Assembly: GCA_008729055.1 (NCBI GenBank)
Contig: SDUX01000007.1
Location: 3,175,590-3,239,589, forward strand
Direction: 5' to 3'
Length of the DNA: 64,000 nt
Origin: Pyropia haitanensis
Taxonomy: Eukaryota; Rhodophyta; Bangiophyceae; Bangiales; Bangiaceae
The stretch's first letter is position 1, and each line of letters starts with the position of its first letter. The notes below the pieces were generated by a model. The model searched no databases. It saw only the letters and a list, made by a program, of their open reading frames with translations, and was not told the DNA's origin. Of the stretch, positions 31,602 to 43,458 are shown piece by piece. The position numbers and the translations under genes are program-made.

Positions 31602-34600
31602 GAGGCGTCACTGACGAGTGAGAGGGACCTTTTTTTTTGTTGTTGTTGTCAGCGCTAGCGCTACAGCAGTGGAGAAGGTGAGGGAAGCGTGGCGACCGCC
31701 CCGACGTAGAACCACGAGAGTTACTTTGGCTGTGTCTGACCCCGCGCCCTCTTTCCTTTCTAGCGCACGAACCAGCCCCGTGTTCCATGCTGCATGGACG
31801 GGCTTTGGGCCGTCAGCATTCGGAAAGGGACTCCAGAGATGCTCTTCAGGTCCACCACCACTGTGCGTCGTCCTTTTACACTCGAGTCGTCCACGAGAGG
31901 CGGAAGAAGAGAGAAACACGCGTCCCTTTCGGTCGTCTCAGATTTCCACATCTGGCCGGAGTGGTCACTACCCCCACTACATGGGCGCTACAACCGTCCT
32001 GTGGACGTGGCGCTTGGAGCTGGTGTTGTGGTAGCGACGAGGTGGCGTTCCGCAACGAAGCGTCGTTCTCACGGTGCAGCAATGTCAAACTCTCCCACTT
32101 GCAACAAGCCCTCGTAACCTCTGTGTGACCGGAACGAGAATTGTTTCTTGCTTTCGCGAAGAAGTCAAATTCCTCATCGGCCCGCAGCCATGACCAGTGA
32201 GTGGGCTTCTGTCACCCGTCGCCAAACCCAGGCCACGTACGCAGCGTGCGGACAACGGGAATTGCCACGCCGACGCCACGTGGGGCCACCCCCTCCGCGC
32301 AAGCCAGAAAGGCTCCGGCGGGCCGACGCCTGGATTGTTCAGTTGCACTCCAGACACCCCACCACAACCGCCACCCAAACCGAGCTTGTGCACGGCGACG
32401 GGATCTGGTAGCAACGGCAGCGGGGCGGCCGGGGGCCCGCCGGTCAACTACGGCTCCCTCGCGCCGGGCCAGCTCTCGCGCAAAGAAAATGTCACAAGGG
32501 GAGAGCGGTGGTCGTCGCAAGCGGCGCGGCCGGTGGGCTTCCACGACTCGGCAAACCACAGCCACCACGTGATGGCGTCTGCCCCAGCGAGGCGTCCGAA
32601 TGGCACGCCTCGAGCGGACGACGGCGGGTCTCTCCCCAGCCCAACGGCGTGCGGTCAGTCCGCGACCGACGCGACTCCGCCGCCGGCGGTCCGTCCGCGT
32701 TCTGTCGAGAGGAGAAGCCGCCCTGCGCACTCGCCCAGAGGCGCACTCCGTCGAGTCTCCTCGTCGTGTCAAAGATCTCTGCAGTGACCTGACACGACTT
32801 GACGGAGCAGTCAACCTTCTGTCGCCCGTCAGTGGTGGCGGCCCCGCCTTTGGTCGATGAATGGCGGCTTGCACGCGCGCGGTGGCGCCGTGAGGTAGCG
32901 ATCGGACAAAGTCGCCAGCCACGCGCAAGCGCCAACATGCAAAGCCCTCGTGCGATGCGCAATCTGCACCCCTTGAATGGGCCACCAGACGCGTAGCCAG
33001 CCAGCAAGCCCCTTCTTTGTCTCTCTTTCAGGCCCACGCTCGATGCTGATGCACGGAGCAGCCGCGGGTGGTCTCTCCAAGCTTGCTTGGCGGGCCAGCG
33101 CGCACTCGACTGCGCGCTTGACAAGACGACAGCAGTGACTCTCGTGACCGGCGGCCGCCAGCCGAACGAATCTTCATCGGCGTCCCCAGACGCGCGCCAA
33201 CCGAGAACACGCCCGCAGGCGTCCACCAGACGTAGGCCGTGCTGCAGGCGCCACGAGGGCTCCTGCAGGGCGGTGCTACCAATCAAAAGGACCCACTGGG
33301 ACTCACGTTGTATGGCGCACGCGCTCTGGGTCGACCCAGCTGCTGATAAGGTGACCCACGAGACGTGCTCTGCGCGGGCCGGCAGGGCAGACCCTGCCTT
33401 GCCAGCGGCGGTACGCATCGCCGCGCACGCACGCGTCAGCATCTGGCACGGACTCCCCCCCCCCCACCTAGGTCTGTAGAGCTCCGTTCCGTGACGCGGG
33501 GCGGGGTACGAGTTGTCACTTGCCGCGGCTCGTGCTCTTGCCCCTAGCACGACGCGGCGGGCCTGGCGGCGGCCGTTGGTTCAGGGGGTATGTACGAAAT
33601 CCAGGCCCTTGGGCCGGGTCTGCCGCCCCGTGCCACCCGACCGCCAGCCGCGCCGTGGCGCGCGGCGGTCTCGTTGGTTACCCGCACGGGGCTCCCGCTC
33701 GGGGCTCACACGTCGTGGACCCACGGGGCGCTACCTGCCGCTCATTGTGTCCGAGTTCGGCGAAAAGGACAAGCTGGGGACCGTCCCTGGGCGACTCCGG
33801 AGGCGGGTACCCCCTGGGAGTTGACTAACGTGTCTTGCTGTAAGATGCGGCACGTTTTTGGCCGCCGCGGTCTGATCCCGCATGAAGGTGGGGGAGGGGA
33901 AAGGGTGGCACCGCTGAACTGGCTCGTAAGGAACCCCCCCGTTTTCGGCTGCCACTGCCGGCACCCGAGGTGGCCCACCAATGGGGTGTCAGGAGTGGTG
34001 CACTCTCAAGGTTGGCAACAGCGGGATTTGGCGCTGCCCCGTGCACCCCCGCGCGGCCGGCGGCCGGTGAGCGCCGGCGGGTCCGATGCCGCCTGTGGCG
34101 CGTGGCAACTACTGGACTGCCGTCGCCGGCGCGCGTCACGTATTCGTCTCCCAGTGGGTGGTGGCGAGCCAGCGCGGGGCGGTTCTTACGAGACCCCACG
34201 TGTGGTCGCCTACTGTGCTGGTTCCCGAATGTGGGGGGCGGCGGCGTGCGCCGCGGCTCGTCCTGGGCGGCCCTTTCGCGGCCCTTGACAGAATTGAGGG
34301 CGCGTGGGCGGAGGCGAGTGGTGGCGCGCTCTGATGCCGCGAAGCGCGGGCGGTTCTCTTGCCGGTGCGGGAGGGGCTGGCGGCGTGGAGAGGGGTGCTG
34401 GCGGGGGGGCGGGTGGCCATCGTCTGCCGGCGGCCTTTCGCAATCGCATGTTGGTGTGCTTGTAGGCGCAGGAGGCGCCCCCCCATGTCTCCGTCTGCGC
34501 TCCTGCGTGGCCAGCCATCGTCGTGACGCGTCGACGGTGGGCGTCAGGGGGGTAAGGTGCGCGTGTCCCAGAGCCTCTGCGTGTGCGCGCGTTGGGCATT

Positions 34601-35083
34601 GTGCGCTGGCGGCGGCGGTAATAGCTCGATTTCCATACGCGCGCAGCCACGCTCTGTTGTTTCGTCCTCTTTTGTTTGACCGGTGCCCCTTGGCGAGGCC
34701 GCCGGTGGGGGGAGGGGGGCGGGCGCTGCCGTGCGGATCGACCCGCCGGCAGGCACGCGTGCCGCATCAAAGGCCTGCGGCCGGTCGCGCACTTGAGGCG
34801 CCGGCGGCGCGCAGATCGGGTCGTGGCGGCGGCGGCGGCGGCGGCAACACCCCCCGCGCAGTGCTCGGCCTTGTTGCACGTGGTGCCGCCCTCCGCCCAC
34901 CCGGGCGCGGCACTCGTCCCCCCTTGCCCAGCGGTCGTTACATGGTTGACGCTGTGCCTGATCGTCCCCGTCCTCCCCCCACCGACGGCGAGTGTCGTGC
35001 TCTCTGCCGGGTGCTCCAGCCCCCTTCACTAAAGCACACTCCCCCCCCTACTTGGTGCGCCCTCCCATTCGTGCCTGCTCGGC
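31602..35083. other. Intergenic region, moderate GC
   Basis: About 3.5 kb. Around 31620-33550 the sequence is less GC-rich and less repetitive than elsewhere and carries several medium open frames on both strands. None shows a domain, a good start context or skewed composition. The segment 33590-34900 becomes GC-rich towards the next gene. The immediate upstream region of the C2H2 gene has a C run (35040-35048) and no TATA box. Confidence 0.35.
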
Positions 35084-36892
35084 ATGCAAGGTGCCCCCCA
35101 CAACCTGCCGCGCGGGACCGTGGCTCCGATCGCCTCCCTCGCTGGCCCCCTCTTTGACGCCGCAGCGAGGTCGGTAGTGGCTGCGACGACGGCACCGGAT
35201 CCGGCGCGCCCCGCTGCTGACGGCATTCAACCAGCGGTCTCGGGGATGATGGCGCCGTCGCCCACCCCGCCAACCCCGTCGGCCGCCCCGGCGGCCGCGC
35301 CCCGGGTGGCCCCCGCGCTTGCTCCTGCACCCATGAAGGCCATGGCGGCGTCGTCTGCCTTGCCGGTGGCGCAGTCATCATCGTCGGCAAGTGGCCCCAC
35401 CGACGACGGCGGTGGCGGCTCGTCGGTGGCCGGCGGCGAGTACCGGTGCGTCATCAATGGGTGCGGGCGCACCTTCCAGCGGTCGTCCAACCTCGACGCA
35501 CACACGCGGCTGCACACCCAGGAGGCTCCATTCTCGTGCGACCTGTGCAACCGCAACTTTTTGTGGAAGAGCAGCCTCCTCGCCCACGTGCGGTCCCTGT
35601 CGCACATCGAGGCGGCGGCCCGGGCACAGGGCGGCACGCACCCAAACGGGGATCCCGCCGACGCGGGGGCGGCGGCCGCGGCCTCGGCAGCCGGTGCCGC
35701 GCCTGGCGGGCTCGCGCAAACGCCCGCGGCGGCGGCGCCGCCGCCGGCGTCGTCGCCCACCTCGTCGACCGCCTCGTCGCCCGCGCTGCGCGTGGCGGGC
35801 GGGGTGGTCAAGCCCGGCGGCGGCGGCGGCGGCGGCAAGGACAAGGAGCCGTCGCGCAAGCGCGGCGGCGGCAACCGCACCCGCGCCGACGGCCGCAACT
35901 ACCACTGCCCGTACGAGGGGTGCAGCCGCGAGTTCCCCTTCCAGCTCAGCCTCATCACACACGTGCGGGCGCACAAGTCGGGCAAGCGCACCGCCCTGCC
36001 GGGGGGGCGGAGGGGGGGCGCCGCGGCCGCCGGCGGCGGCGGCGGCTCGCGCCAGGCGCCCGCCCCTGGGGGGCGGGGGGGGGGGGGCGCGGACCCCCCG
36101 CCGTCGGGGGGGACCGCCCTGAGCGTGCCGCCGCCGCCACCGCCGCGGCCCGCGGGGGCGGCGCGGCCGCCGCCGCCACCACCGCCGCCGCCGCCACGGC
36201 AGCGAGCGGCGGCGGCGGCGGGGGAGGTGGCGGTCGCAACAACGGCGGCAACGTCGCGCGCGTCGGCGTCGCCGCCACGGTCGCCCAAGGTGCGGCGCGC
36301 GTCCCGGGCCGGCGTGTCGCCCGCGCGGCGGCGACCGCCGCCGCGGACGCCGGTCAAGCCCGAGCCCACTGTCGAGGCGGCGGCCGCCGATGCGCCCGAC
36401 CTGGCCGCCGCCCCGTGGGGCGCGCCCGCGCGCACGGCCGCTTCCGTGTGCGCGGCGGCTGCCGGCGGCGGCGGCGTGGCCTGCATGGAGCCGCTCCTGT
36501 ACGCGCCGCCGTCGCCGCCAATGTCGCTCGACGCCGTGGGCACCGCCCCGATGGACAACGCGTCGGACACGTCGGTGGGGTCGTCCGCGTTTGGGAGTGA
36601 CGCGGTTGGCGACGCGCCGTCCACGCCCTCGTCCCACACGATGGAGCTGCTGGTGCTGGGCGTCCGCGACGACGGGGCCGTCCTGCCCGAGTCCCCGCCG
36701 AGCCCGTTCAGGCTGGAGGACGCGGTGCACCCGGTGGCTGGCGCCGCGCCGGTGGACGGAGGGATGGGCGACTCGCCTTTTCCGTCGCTCCACAGCACCC
36801 TGTCGGGGAGCAGCTGGTCGTCCGAGTCGGACGGCTCCCACGCGGCGGGCGGGTACTCGCCTCTGCCGTTTGAGATGGAGGGGATGTGGTGA
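35084..36892 (+). CDS. C2H2 zinc-finger protein with a split finger pair and a distant third finger
   Basis: The product is 602 residues from the ATG at 35084. Another in-frame ATG pair at about 35246 could serve instead. After an Ala/Pro/Ser leader, finger 1 starts at Cys122 (CVINGCGRTFQRSSNLDAH, C-X4-C-X12-H-X3-H). Finger 2 starts at Cys152 (CDLCNRNFLWKSSLLAH, H-X5-H). A Gly/Lys/Arg-rich linker of about 100 residues (KDKEPSRKRGGG) then leads to finger 3 at Cys275 (CPYEGCSREFPFQLSLITH, C-X4-C, H-X3-H). The C-X4-C fingers are of the TFIIIA/GLI/ZIC kind. The long tail has poly-Gly/Pro/Ala, a basic patch (KVRRASRAG) and Ser/Asp-rich acidic stretches (SDTSVGSSAFGSDAVGD) suitable for transcriptional activation. 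A nuclear factor is likely; targets unknown. Confidence 0.83.
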   Translation: MQGAPHNLPRGTVAPIASLAGPLFDAAARSVVAATTAPDPARPAADGIQPAVSGMMAPSPTPPTPSAAPAAAPRVAPALAPAPMKAMAASSALPVAQSSSSASGPTDDGGGGSSVAGGEYRCVINGCGRTFQRSSNLDAHTRLHTQEAPFSCDLCNRNFLWKSSLLAHVRSLSHIEAAARAQGGTHPNGDPADAGAAAAASAAGAAPGGLAQTPAAAAPPPASSPTSSTASSPALRVAGGVVKPGGGGGGGKDKEPSRKRGGGNRTRADGRNYHCPYEGCSREFPFQLSLITHVRAHKSGKRTALPGGRRGGAAAAGGGGGSRQAPAPGGRGGGGADPPPSGGTALSVPPPPPPRPAGAARPPPPPPPPPPRQRAAAAAGEVAVATTAATSRASASPPRSPKVRRASRAGVSPARRRPPPRTPVKPEPTVEAAAADAPDLAAAPWGAPARTAASVCAAAAGGGGVACMEPLLYAPPSPPMSLDAVGTAPMDNASDTSVGSSAFGSDAVGDAPSTPSSHTMELLVLGVRDDGAVLPESPPSPFRLEDAVHPVAGAAPVDGGMGDSPFPSLHSTLSGSSWSSESDGSHAAGGYSPLPFEMEGMW

Positions 36893-38758
36893 AAGCGGTG
36901 TGCGCGGTTTGGGAAGTAGGGGGGGATGGGGGGCAGCAGCAAGGTGAAAGGACATGGGGGCGGGGTACTCGAGGGGGGGGGGGGGTTTGCATGACGCACG
37001 ACGCTTCTTTTTGCCGCAAACACAATTACCTGCTGATCACAAACGAGAAGCACGGACGGGATACAACTTTGACCATGACCGTGATCAGAGAAGAGCTGTA
37101 CTGTGCATGACGCTGCGAGAAGGTCATCAAACCGCATAGGTCAACACAAGCATCCATTCGGAGCGTTGCTGCCCAGATGAGCCAAGACTGGGCGGCTTCT
37201 CGCTCGCAACTGGGACTCGGTCGTCACTGAGAGAGCGTGTGCATGCCCCCCTACCCATAGCACTGGCCCGCCGGGCTCCTCTGGCGCACCGGAAACAAGC
37301 CCGTCTGGTTACTCGACAAAGAAAAAAATACCTCTCTCCAGCCCGTTTCCATAGAGCGTCTCAGCACCCCGGCCAAGACCCGGCAACGATACAAACACAA
37401 CAGAAAGGCGCAACAGTGTGCGCCTGCATTGCGAGACCCCCCCTCCGTACGGTTGGCTCCTCATGCAAGGCCCGTACGTGCCGCAAGGCCCCCCTTGCAC
37501 ATGCCACAAACGATTTCCAACTCTTGGTCGCGGCGGGCCGACCCCGCGTCAGGTACCTCTCCAAACGGGGGGCGCCTGACATGTTGCAGCTGACGGACAC
37601 GCCTGGACCAACGGGGATGGAGGTCACGCGCCCACGTCTCGTCCACAGCGGGGCCCCTTCCCACTCAAAAAAAACTCTCCCGCCCTGGGCGTGGCGTCCC
37701 CCACCCACTGCAGGTGCCCGTCGCGCAATGGCGCTGGCGCCAGCGGCGAGAAAGCAAAGCCCTGGGCGGCCCGGACGGCGGGCGGCGCCGCCACGCTCCC
37801 TTGCGGCATCCCGGGGTGGCGCCGGTGGCTGTCCGAGCGGCGGCGGCGGCGGCGGCGGTGGGGATCCCTCGCGCGAAGGCAAGCGGACGGCTGCCTGCCG
37901 TGGCTCGGTGGGTGCGGGTGGCGGGGCGGCGTCAACAAGATTCCGGCGGAGCCGCACGCCACTGACGGTACGCGCTGCGGCGACTACGTATCCGCCATCC
38001 ACGCCCGGATGCTGTCGTGGAGGGGGGCGCGGTTCTGACCGTGACGTCTTGACTGCGGGCCTCTTGTCCGTGCCACGGCTCGTGGTGCTTGGCATGGCGC
38101 AGCGCAACGGGCGGCCGCGGCCGCCACGGTGGCCCGACGGGCGTGGCCGGCTCCTGAGGACGCATGGCAGTGGCGGCCTCGGCGGCTAGGCCACATACGT
38201 AAATGGTCATCGGGGCGACAGGCAGAGAAGCCAACTCGTCCCGCCGCGCCACACGCGGGGCGACACAGCGCAAGGTGGGGCCACGGATGGGATGGGCGAC
38301 TGCGGTGGCGCGGCTCCTTCATTGCCGTGCGTCACGGCGGCGCATGGTCGCCGATGAGGATCAACTCCAACGAAGTTTCATCAAATATATTGTACAATTG
38401 CGAGTTGCAGACCAAACAGGGGTGCGCCCACAACGTGTGGGAGGCCCACAGCCCGCGCGCTTTCGCGTCTTGTGCCCCGAGCCAACGCCTTGTCGGGCAA
38501 TCACGAGCTCGTTGCCTCGGCGACGGCTTTGTGGGCGCGGCCGCCGCCTCCAGGCCGCCGCCCGTCTTGCGTTTGCTCCAGACCGTCGACCGTCACGCTC
38601 GCCCGCTATTCAGCAGCGGTGGGGTCACCCCCAAGGTAGCCGTTGGACCGTTTTCGGTTTTGCTTCTGTATTCTCGCCCCGTATATCCCTCTACCCCCAG
38701 CCGTCACGATGGCCCCTATCCCCCGCCCCCCCCCCCAGGTGCCAGGGCCAAGGCTCTG
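36893..38758. other. Intergenic / 5' region of the ankyrin gene
   Basis: About 1.9 kb. A G run sits at 36974-36985, followed by a more AT-rich stretch to 37400. A medium plus-strand frame at 37239-38189 starts at a non-ATG codon and has no domain. An AT-rich island at 38350-38420 precedes the ankyrin coding region. Right before the first likely exon lies a pyrimidine tract ending in CAG (38711-38738) that looks like a 3' splice site. Confidence 0.35.
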
Positions 38759-41564
38759 ATGATGAGGGCGTGCCAGACCGACAAGGTTCGGCTGATAAAG
38801 TCGCTCCTCGAGGCGGACCCGCGGCTGGCAACGGTGCCGCTGGACGACCACCGCCGGCGGGCCCTCCACGTCGTCGCCGTCACGCCCGGCATCAGCGGCT
38901 GGCCGGGGGCGGCGGCGCTGCTCGCCGCCGGCGCCGTCGTCGACGCGGCCGACGCGGACGGCTTTACGGCGCTCGCGCTTGCGGCGCGGACGTCCAAGGC
39001 GCGGCTGGTGGGGGACCTCCTGGACGCCGGCGCCGCGGTCGACGCGCGGTGCCGCCACGGCGCGACGCCGCTGCTCATCGCCGCCGAGACGGCCAAGCCG
39101 TCGGTGGTGGGCCGGCTGATCCAGGGGGGGGCCGACGTCCGCGTCGTGCTGCGGGACGGGCGGTCGGCGCTGGTGCTGGCGGCGCTCAACCGCGTCGCGG
39201 GCAACGCGGGGCCGGTGGTGGACCTGCTGCTCGAGGCGGGCGCGCCCCGGGACTGGGGCGGCGGCGGGGAGGGCGGTGGAGGCGGTGGCGGTGGCGGCGG
39301 CCGCGGCGGCGGCGGTGGCGGTGGCGGTTGCGGCGGCGGCGGCGGCGGCGGTGGCGGCGGCGGTGGGAACCGCAGCAGTGGTGGCAACAGCCGTGGGAGC
39401 AGCAGCAGCTGGGGCGAGACGGAAGGGGACCGCGCCGGTTGGACGACGCTCATGTATCACGCCGCCGAGGGCCTGGTGCCCTCTGTCCAGTCACTCCTAG
39501 CCGCGGGCGCGTCGCCGTCTGCGTGTGCCCCCGACGGCTGGTCGCCGCTGTGCCTGGCGGCGGCTGCCGGCTACACCCCCGTCCTGGAGGTGCTCCTCGC
39601 GGCGGGCGCGCCCCTGGCGGGCGTCCTTCGCGCGTCGGGCATGGGCGCGCTGGCGCTCGCCGCCGCGGGGGGCCACCTCAAGTGCGTCGTCGCGCTGCTC
39701 GAGGCGGGCGCCGACGCTGACGCCGTCGACGCCGCCGGCCGCACGCCGCTGCACGCGACGGCGGCGGCGGGCAAGGCACGGACGGTGGGCGCGCTGCTGC
39801 GGTGGGGGGCGGACCGGTCGGCGGTGGCGGCGGACGGGCGGACGGCGCTGGAGGTGGGCGTCGCGGCGGGCCACCTGCTCGTCGCGCGGGCGCTGGTGGC
39901 CAAGGGCAAGGCGGACAAGCGTGGCGGCGTCGCCGACGCCGACGGGGACGGCGGCTCGGCCGGGGGTGGCGGCCGCGACGGAAGCGGGGAGGAGCCACGG
40001 TCGGAGCCGCCGCCGCCGCCGCCGCCGCTGTCGTCACGGCTGCTGCTGGTGGCGGTCGCGTCTCGCGGGGGCGCCCCCCTGGTGCGCTACATCCTTTCGC
40101 ACGTCCGCCCGTTGGCCTTGGCGGCCACCACCCGCGACGGCCGCACCGCCCTCCACATTGCCGCCGCCGCCGGCGACGCGTCGTCGGTGCGGGAGCTGCT
40201 CGCCGCGGGCGCCAACGCGGACGTGCGGTCGCTGGCGGGACAGACGGCGGCAGAGGTGGCCGCCGCGAGGGGGCACCCCGGCCTCGCGACGCTGCTGCGC
40301 CGTCACGCGCTGGCGGCAGTGGCGGCTGTGAAAGGTTTTGGCGCAGCGGGCGGCGCGGAGGACGAGCGTAGCGCCGCGTGCCGCGGAGAGGCGTCGACCA
40401 CCGCACGGACAGCCGCCGCCGCGGCCGACGCGGCGATGCCGCCGCGGTCGCTACCGCCGCGGCGGGCGGTCGCAGCGGCGGCGTCGACCGCGGGGGCCCC
40501 AGCCAGGCACCGGCCGGGGAGCGGGGCGGCACGAGTCGTCGGCGGCGCTCCCCCCTCCCCCAAGCGCCGCCGTGACGCCACCCCGCCGCGGTCCACCGCG
40601 GGCCTGCCCCCACCGCTATCGGCGTTGACGTGGCCCGGGCGTGCCGCCCCCCCGACGAGTCGTTTGTCTGGGGCTGTGGCGGCGGCAGCGGGGGAGACGC
40701 CAACCCCGTCGGCCATGACCGGGGCAACGGCGGCGGCCGCGGGGGCGGCCTCTCCGCCGCCCAAGCGCCGCCGCGTGGCCACCCCGCTGCCACCTGCGGC
40801 CGACACGCCGTCCGTGTCGCCGCCCTCCGCGCCGCCGGCGGTTGCACCACCCCCCCAGCCACGGATGTCACCGCCATTAGTAGCAGCCGCGTCCGCTCGG
40901 CCCGATGGTGGTGTGGCGGCCGTCACGGCGGGTGCCCTCGCCCGGCCAACGACGGTACTGGCGGCGGTGGCGCCTGCTGCTGGGTGCAGCGGCGGCGGTG
41001 GTTCCGTCGCGCACCCCCACCCCGACGCGCCTCTGCCGGTCTCCGGCACGGGCGGTGACCCGCGGGTGGCCCCCCGTGCGGCGGCTGTGCTGGGCGACCA
41101 CCCACCCGCCGTCGCCCATGTGACGGGGCCGGTGCCCCCGCCACCGGCGGCGGCCACACATCCCCGGTCGGCACGGCCAGGGGAAGCAGGGGGGGGAGAC
41201 GCCGGGAGTGTGCGAGAGGAGGAGGAGCAAGGGCCGTTGGCGGGGGCGCGAGGGGGGAACGTGCCCCCGCCGTTGCCGCGGACGCGTCCGCCCCCGCCAC
41301 GGCCGTCGGCGGTGCCACCAGCGGCGTCCCTGGGGTCCCCACCCCCACCGCTGCCGCCGCAGCAGTCTGGCTCGGTGGCGGACATGTTCGCCGCCGCCGC
41401 CGCCGCCGTGACCGCCGCCGCCGCGGCGCCCGCGTCGGCCGCGGTCGCGGCCGCCGCCGCCGCGGTCGCGGCCGCTGGCCGCGGCGGGGCGTCCGCGGCG
41501 CCGCCGGCGGCGGCGACCACGGCCGCCACGGCGCCCGCCGTCGCGGCCGTCGCGGATGGCGTTT

Positions 41565-41598
<34 letters not shown>

Positions 41599-42363
41599 TG
41601 CGCCCGTCGGGCCCGCCGCCGCCGCCGCTGCCATGCTCCCCCCGCCTATCCACGCAGCGGCCGCCGTCCCCGCGGCGGGAGTGAGCTCCCGTTCCGGGCG
41701 GTCGACCGTGCGGCGACTGCCGGCCGACGCGCCCTCGACGGTGGCGGCTGGCACGGACGGCAGTCGCCCGGCTGGTGGCGGCGGTGGGGGTAGCGTGCCC
41801 CCATCGACGGGGGCTGCCGTTGCCCTCTCCCCCCCGGCAGGCCCCCCTGCTGCCGCCACCGCCCCCGTCAAAACCGAGTACTGTGTGGACGCGGCGGGCG
41901 TGGCCACCCGCAGCGGCGACGGCGGCGGCGACGCCCCCCCCCTCCCGCTCCCCCGGTGCCCCCCCCCCCCCCGCCCGCCCCCCCCCCCCCTTTCGACCTG
42001 GACCCCACCAGCGTGGCGCTCATGCTGGCCACCCCCGCCACCGCCGGGGGCCTCTCACCCCCGCGCCGCGCGGCGCTCCGCGCGGCCGTCGCGGCCTACC
42101 CGCCCGCGGCGGTGGCGGCGGCGGTGGCGGCCTACGCCGGCGCGGGCCTGCCCGCCGACCGGCTCGCCGCGCTCGCCGCGGCCGTCGCGGCCGCCGCCGA
42201 CGACGCGGACGTGACGGGCTTGGTGGCGCTCGAGGAGGACGTGGACGCCGTCGCCGCGGAGCTGCTCAGCGCCTACCGCCGCGGCCGCGGCGGCAAGGCG
42301 TCGTTTGGGATGGAGGCGCGCGTCAGGCGGTTCTTTCGCTGCCTCCGTCACGCCACCGGGTGA
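38759..42363 (+). CDS. Large ankyrin-repeat protein with Pro/Ala-rich tail (frame broken at C14/C13 runs)
   Basis: Ankyrin repeats start immediately after the ATG at 38759 (MMRACQTDKVRLIKSLLEAD). About a dozen 33-residue repeats follow up to about residue 525, for example DGFTALALAARTSKARLVGD, DGWSPLCLAAAAGYTPVLEV and DGRTALHIAAAAGDASSV. They are interrupted by a Gly-rich insert (residues about 165-200) and by a Gly/Glu/Pro insert between repeats. These stack into a protein-binding solenoid. A long disordered tail has two SP/PP-KRRR-x-ATP motifs (about residues 600 and 670), likely nuclear localisation signals next to kinase sites. The frame fails at two C runs (41959-41972 and 41978-41990). 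The helical C-terminus (FDLDPTSVALMLATPATAGG to FRCLRHATG) lies one frame over and ends at 42363. The span is one base short of whole codons. An upstream ATG at 38354 or a spliced first exon is possible. Confidence 0.8.
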
Positions 42364-43423
42364 CGGGCGCTGGTGGGGGTGCCACGGGGAGATTGCCGGT
42401 GGGGGGGGGAGGGGGGGCGACGCCCTCTGGGTGTTTTGCCAGGCGCCACCGCCCTTGCCGCTGCTCGACGCGTGGGGTGGGGTTTGGCGGGGGGGGGGCG
42501 GGGGAGCCGCATGGCCGCCGTGGTGGCAAGAGGGGGGGTGGGGGCATAGCCGGTGGTCGCTGCTGCGGCGGCGGCCGCCGCCGCCGCCGCCACAGCCGCC
42601 GCCGCCGCCTCCGCGGCCGCCCCCACGGTGGGCCATCCCCGCCGCCGGCCGCGGTAGGGGGCTGGGTACGGCGGCCCCCCCGGGCGGCAATTGCGCGCTC
42701 GGCGGCCGCGCGGCCCTCTCCCGCTCGAGCTGCGTGGCGCCCCGCTGGCTGGCGGCGGTGGTGGCGGGGCGGCGCCCGCCGCCTGGGCGGCGCCGCCGCG
42801 TCGCATCGGTGGGGTCCCGTTGCGGCGTGGCCGCCGCTGGCGGCGCCGCTCCCCCGCCGCCGCGGCCGCCGTGGCCACTGGCGGGCGGGTGGGTGCACTC
42901 GATAGCCGCCCGTCGGTGCCGTCATGTGCCACGCTCTGCCTGCCGACGCTATCAGCAGTGAGGCACGGGTGGCCGCAAGGGTCGGAGGGGCGGGGGGGGG
43001 GGCAGAGAAGGAGGGGGGGGGGGGGAGGGGGGAGGGAGGCGCGCCGTTTTCCCGCGATCACCGATGGATGGTAGGTAGGCGGAGCTGTGGTGGTGGCGCC
43101 GCCGCCGTTGGCGGTGATGGGCGCCGCCTTGGCCGCGGCGGTGACGGCGGGGGTGTGGCGGCGGGGACGCGACGGCTGGGCGGCACCCGCCCCCGGGGGG
43201 GGCGGGCCACCCCCCGTCGCGGCGGCGGCCGTGCCCATTGTCAGCGCGCCGCCACGTTGGCCGCGGCGGGGCGCGCGCGCCGCCCCCCCGCCGCGCGGTG
43301 CACCCGCGGGCGTGGCGGCGGTGCGGGCGGTGGCCCCAGGTGGTGCCCCGCCCCCAGCCTCTCCCCGCTCCGCCTTTCCCCATTGCCGCCGCCGCCGCCA
43401 CCGCCGCCACCACCGCCGCCTGT

Positions 43424-43458
<35 letters not shown>

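Noticed and set aside
32492..33550. Minus-strand frame of about 350 codons in less GC-rich DNA
   Set aside because: More balanced composition made it worth a look, but I found no domain, signal or repeat, and no family resemblance.
37239..38189. Plus-strand frame of about 316 codons upstream of the ankyrin gene
   Set aside because: Begins at a non-ATG codon, shows no domain, and reads like untranslated or promoter sequence.
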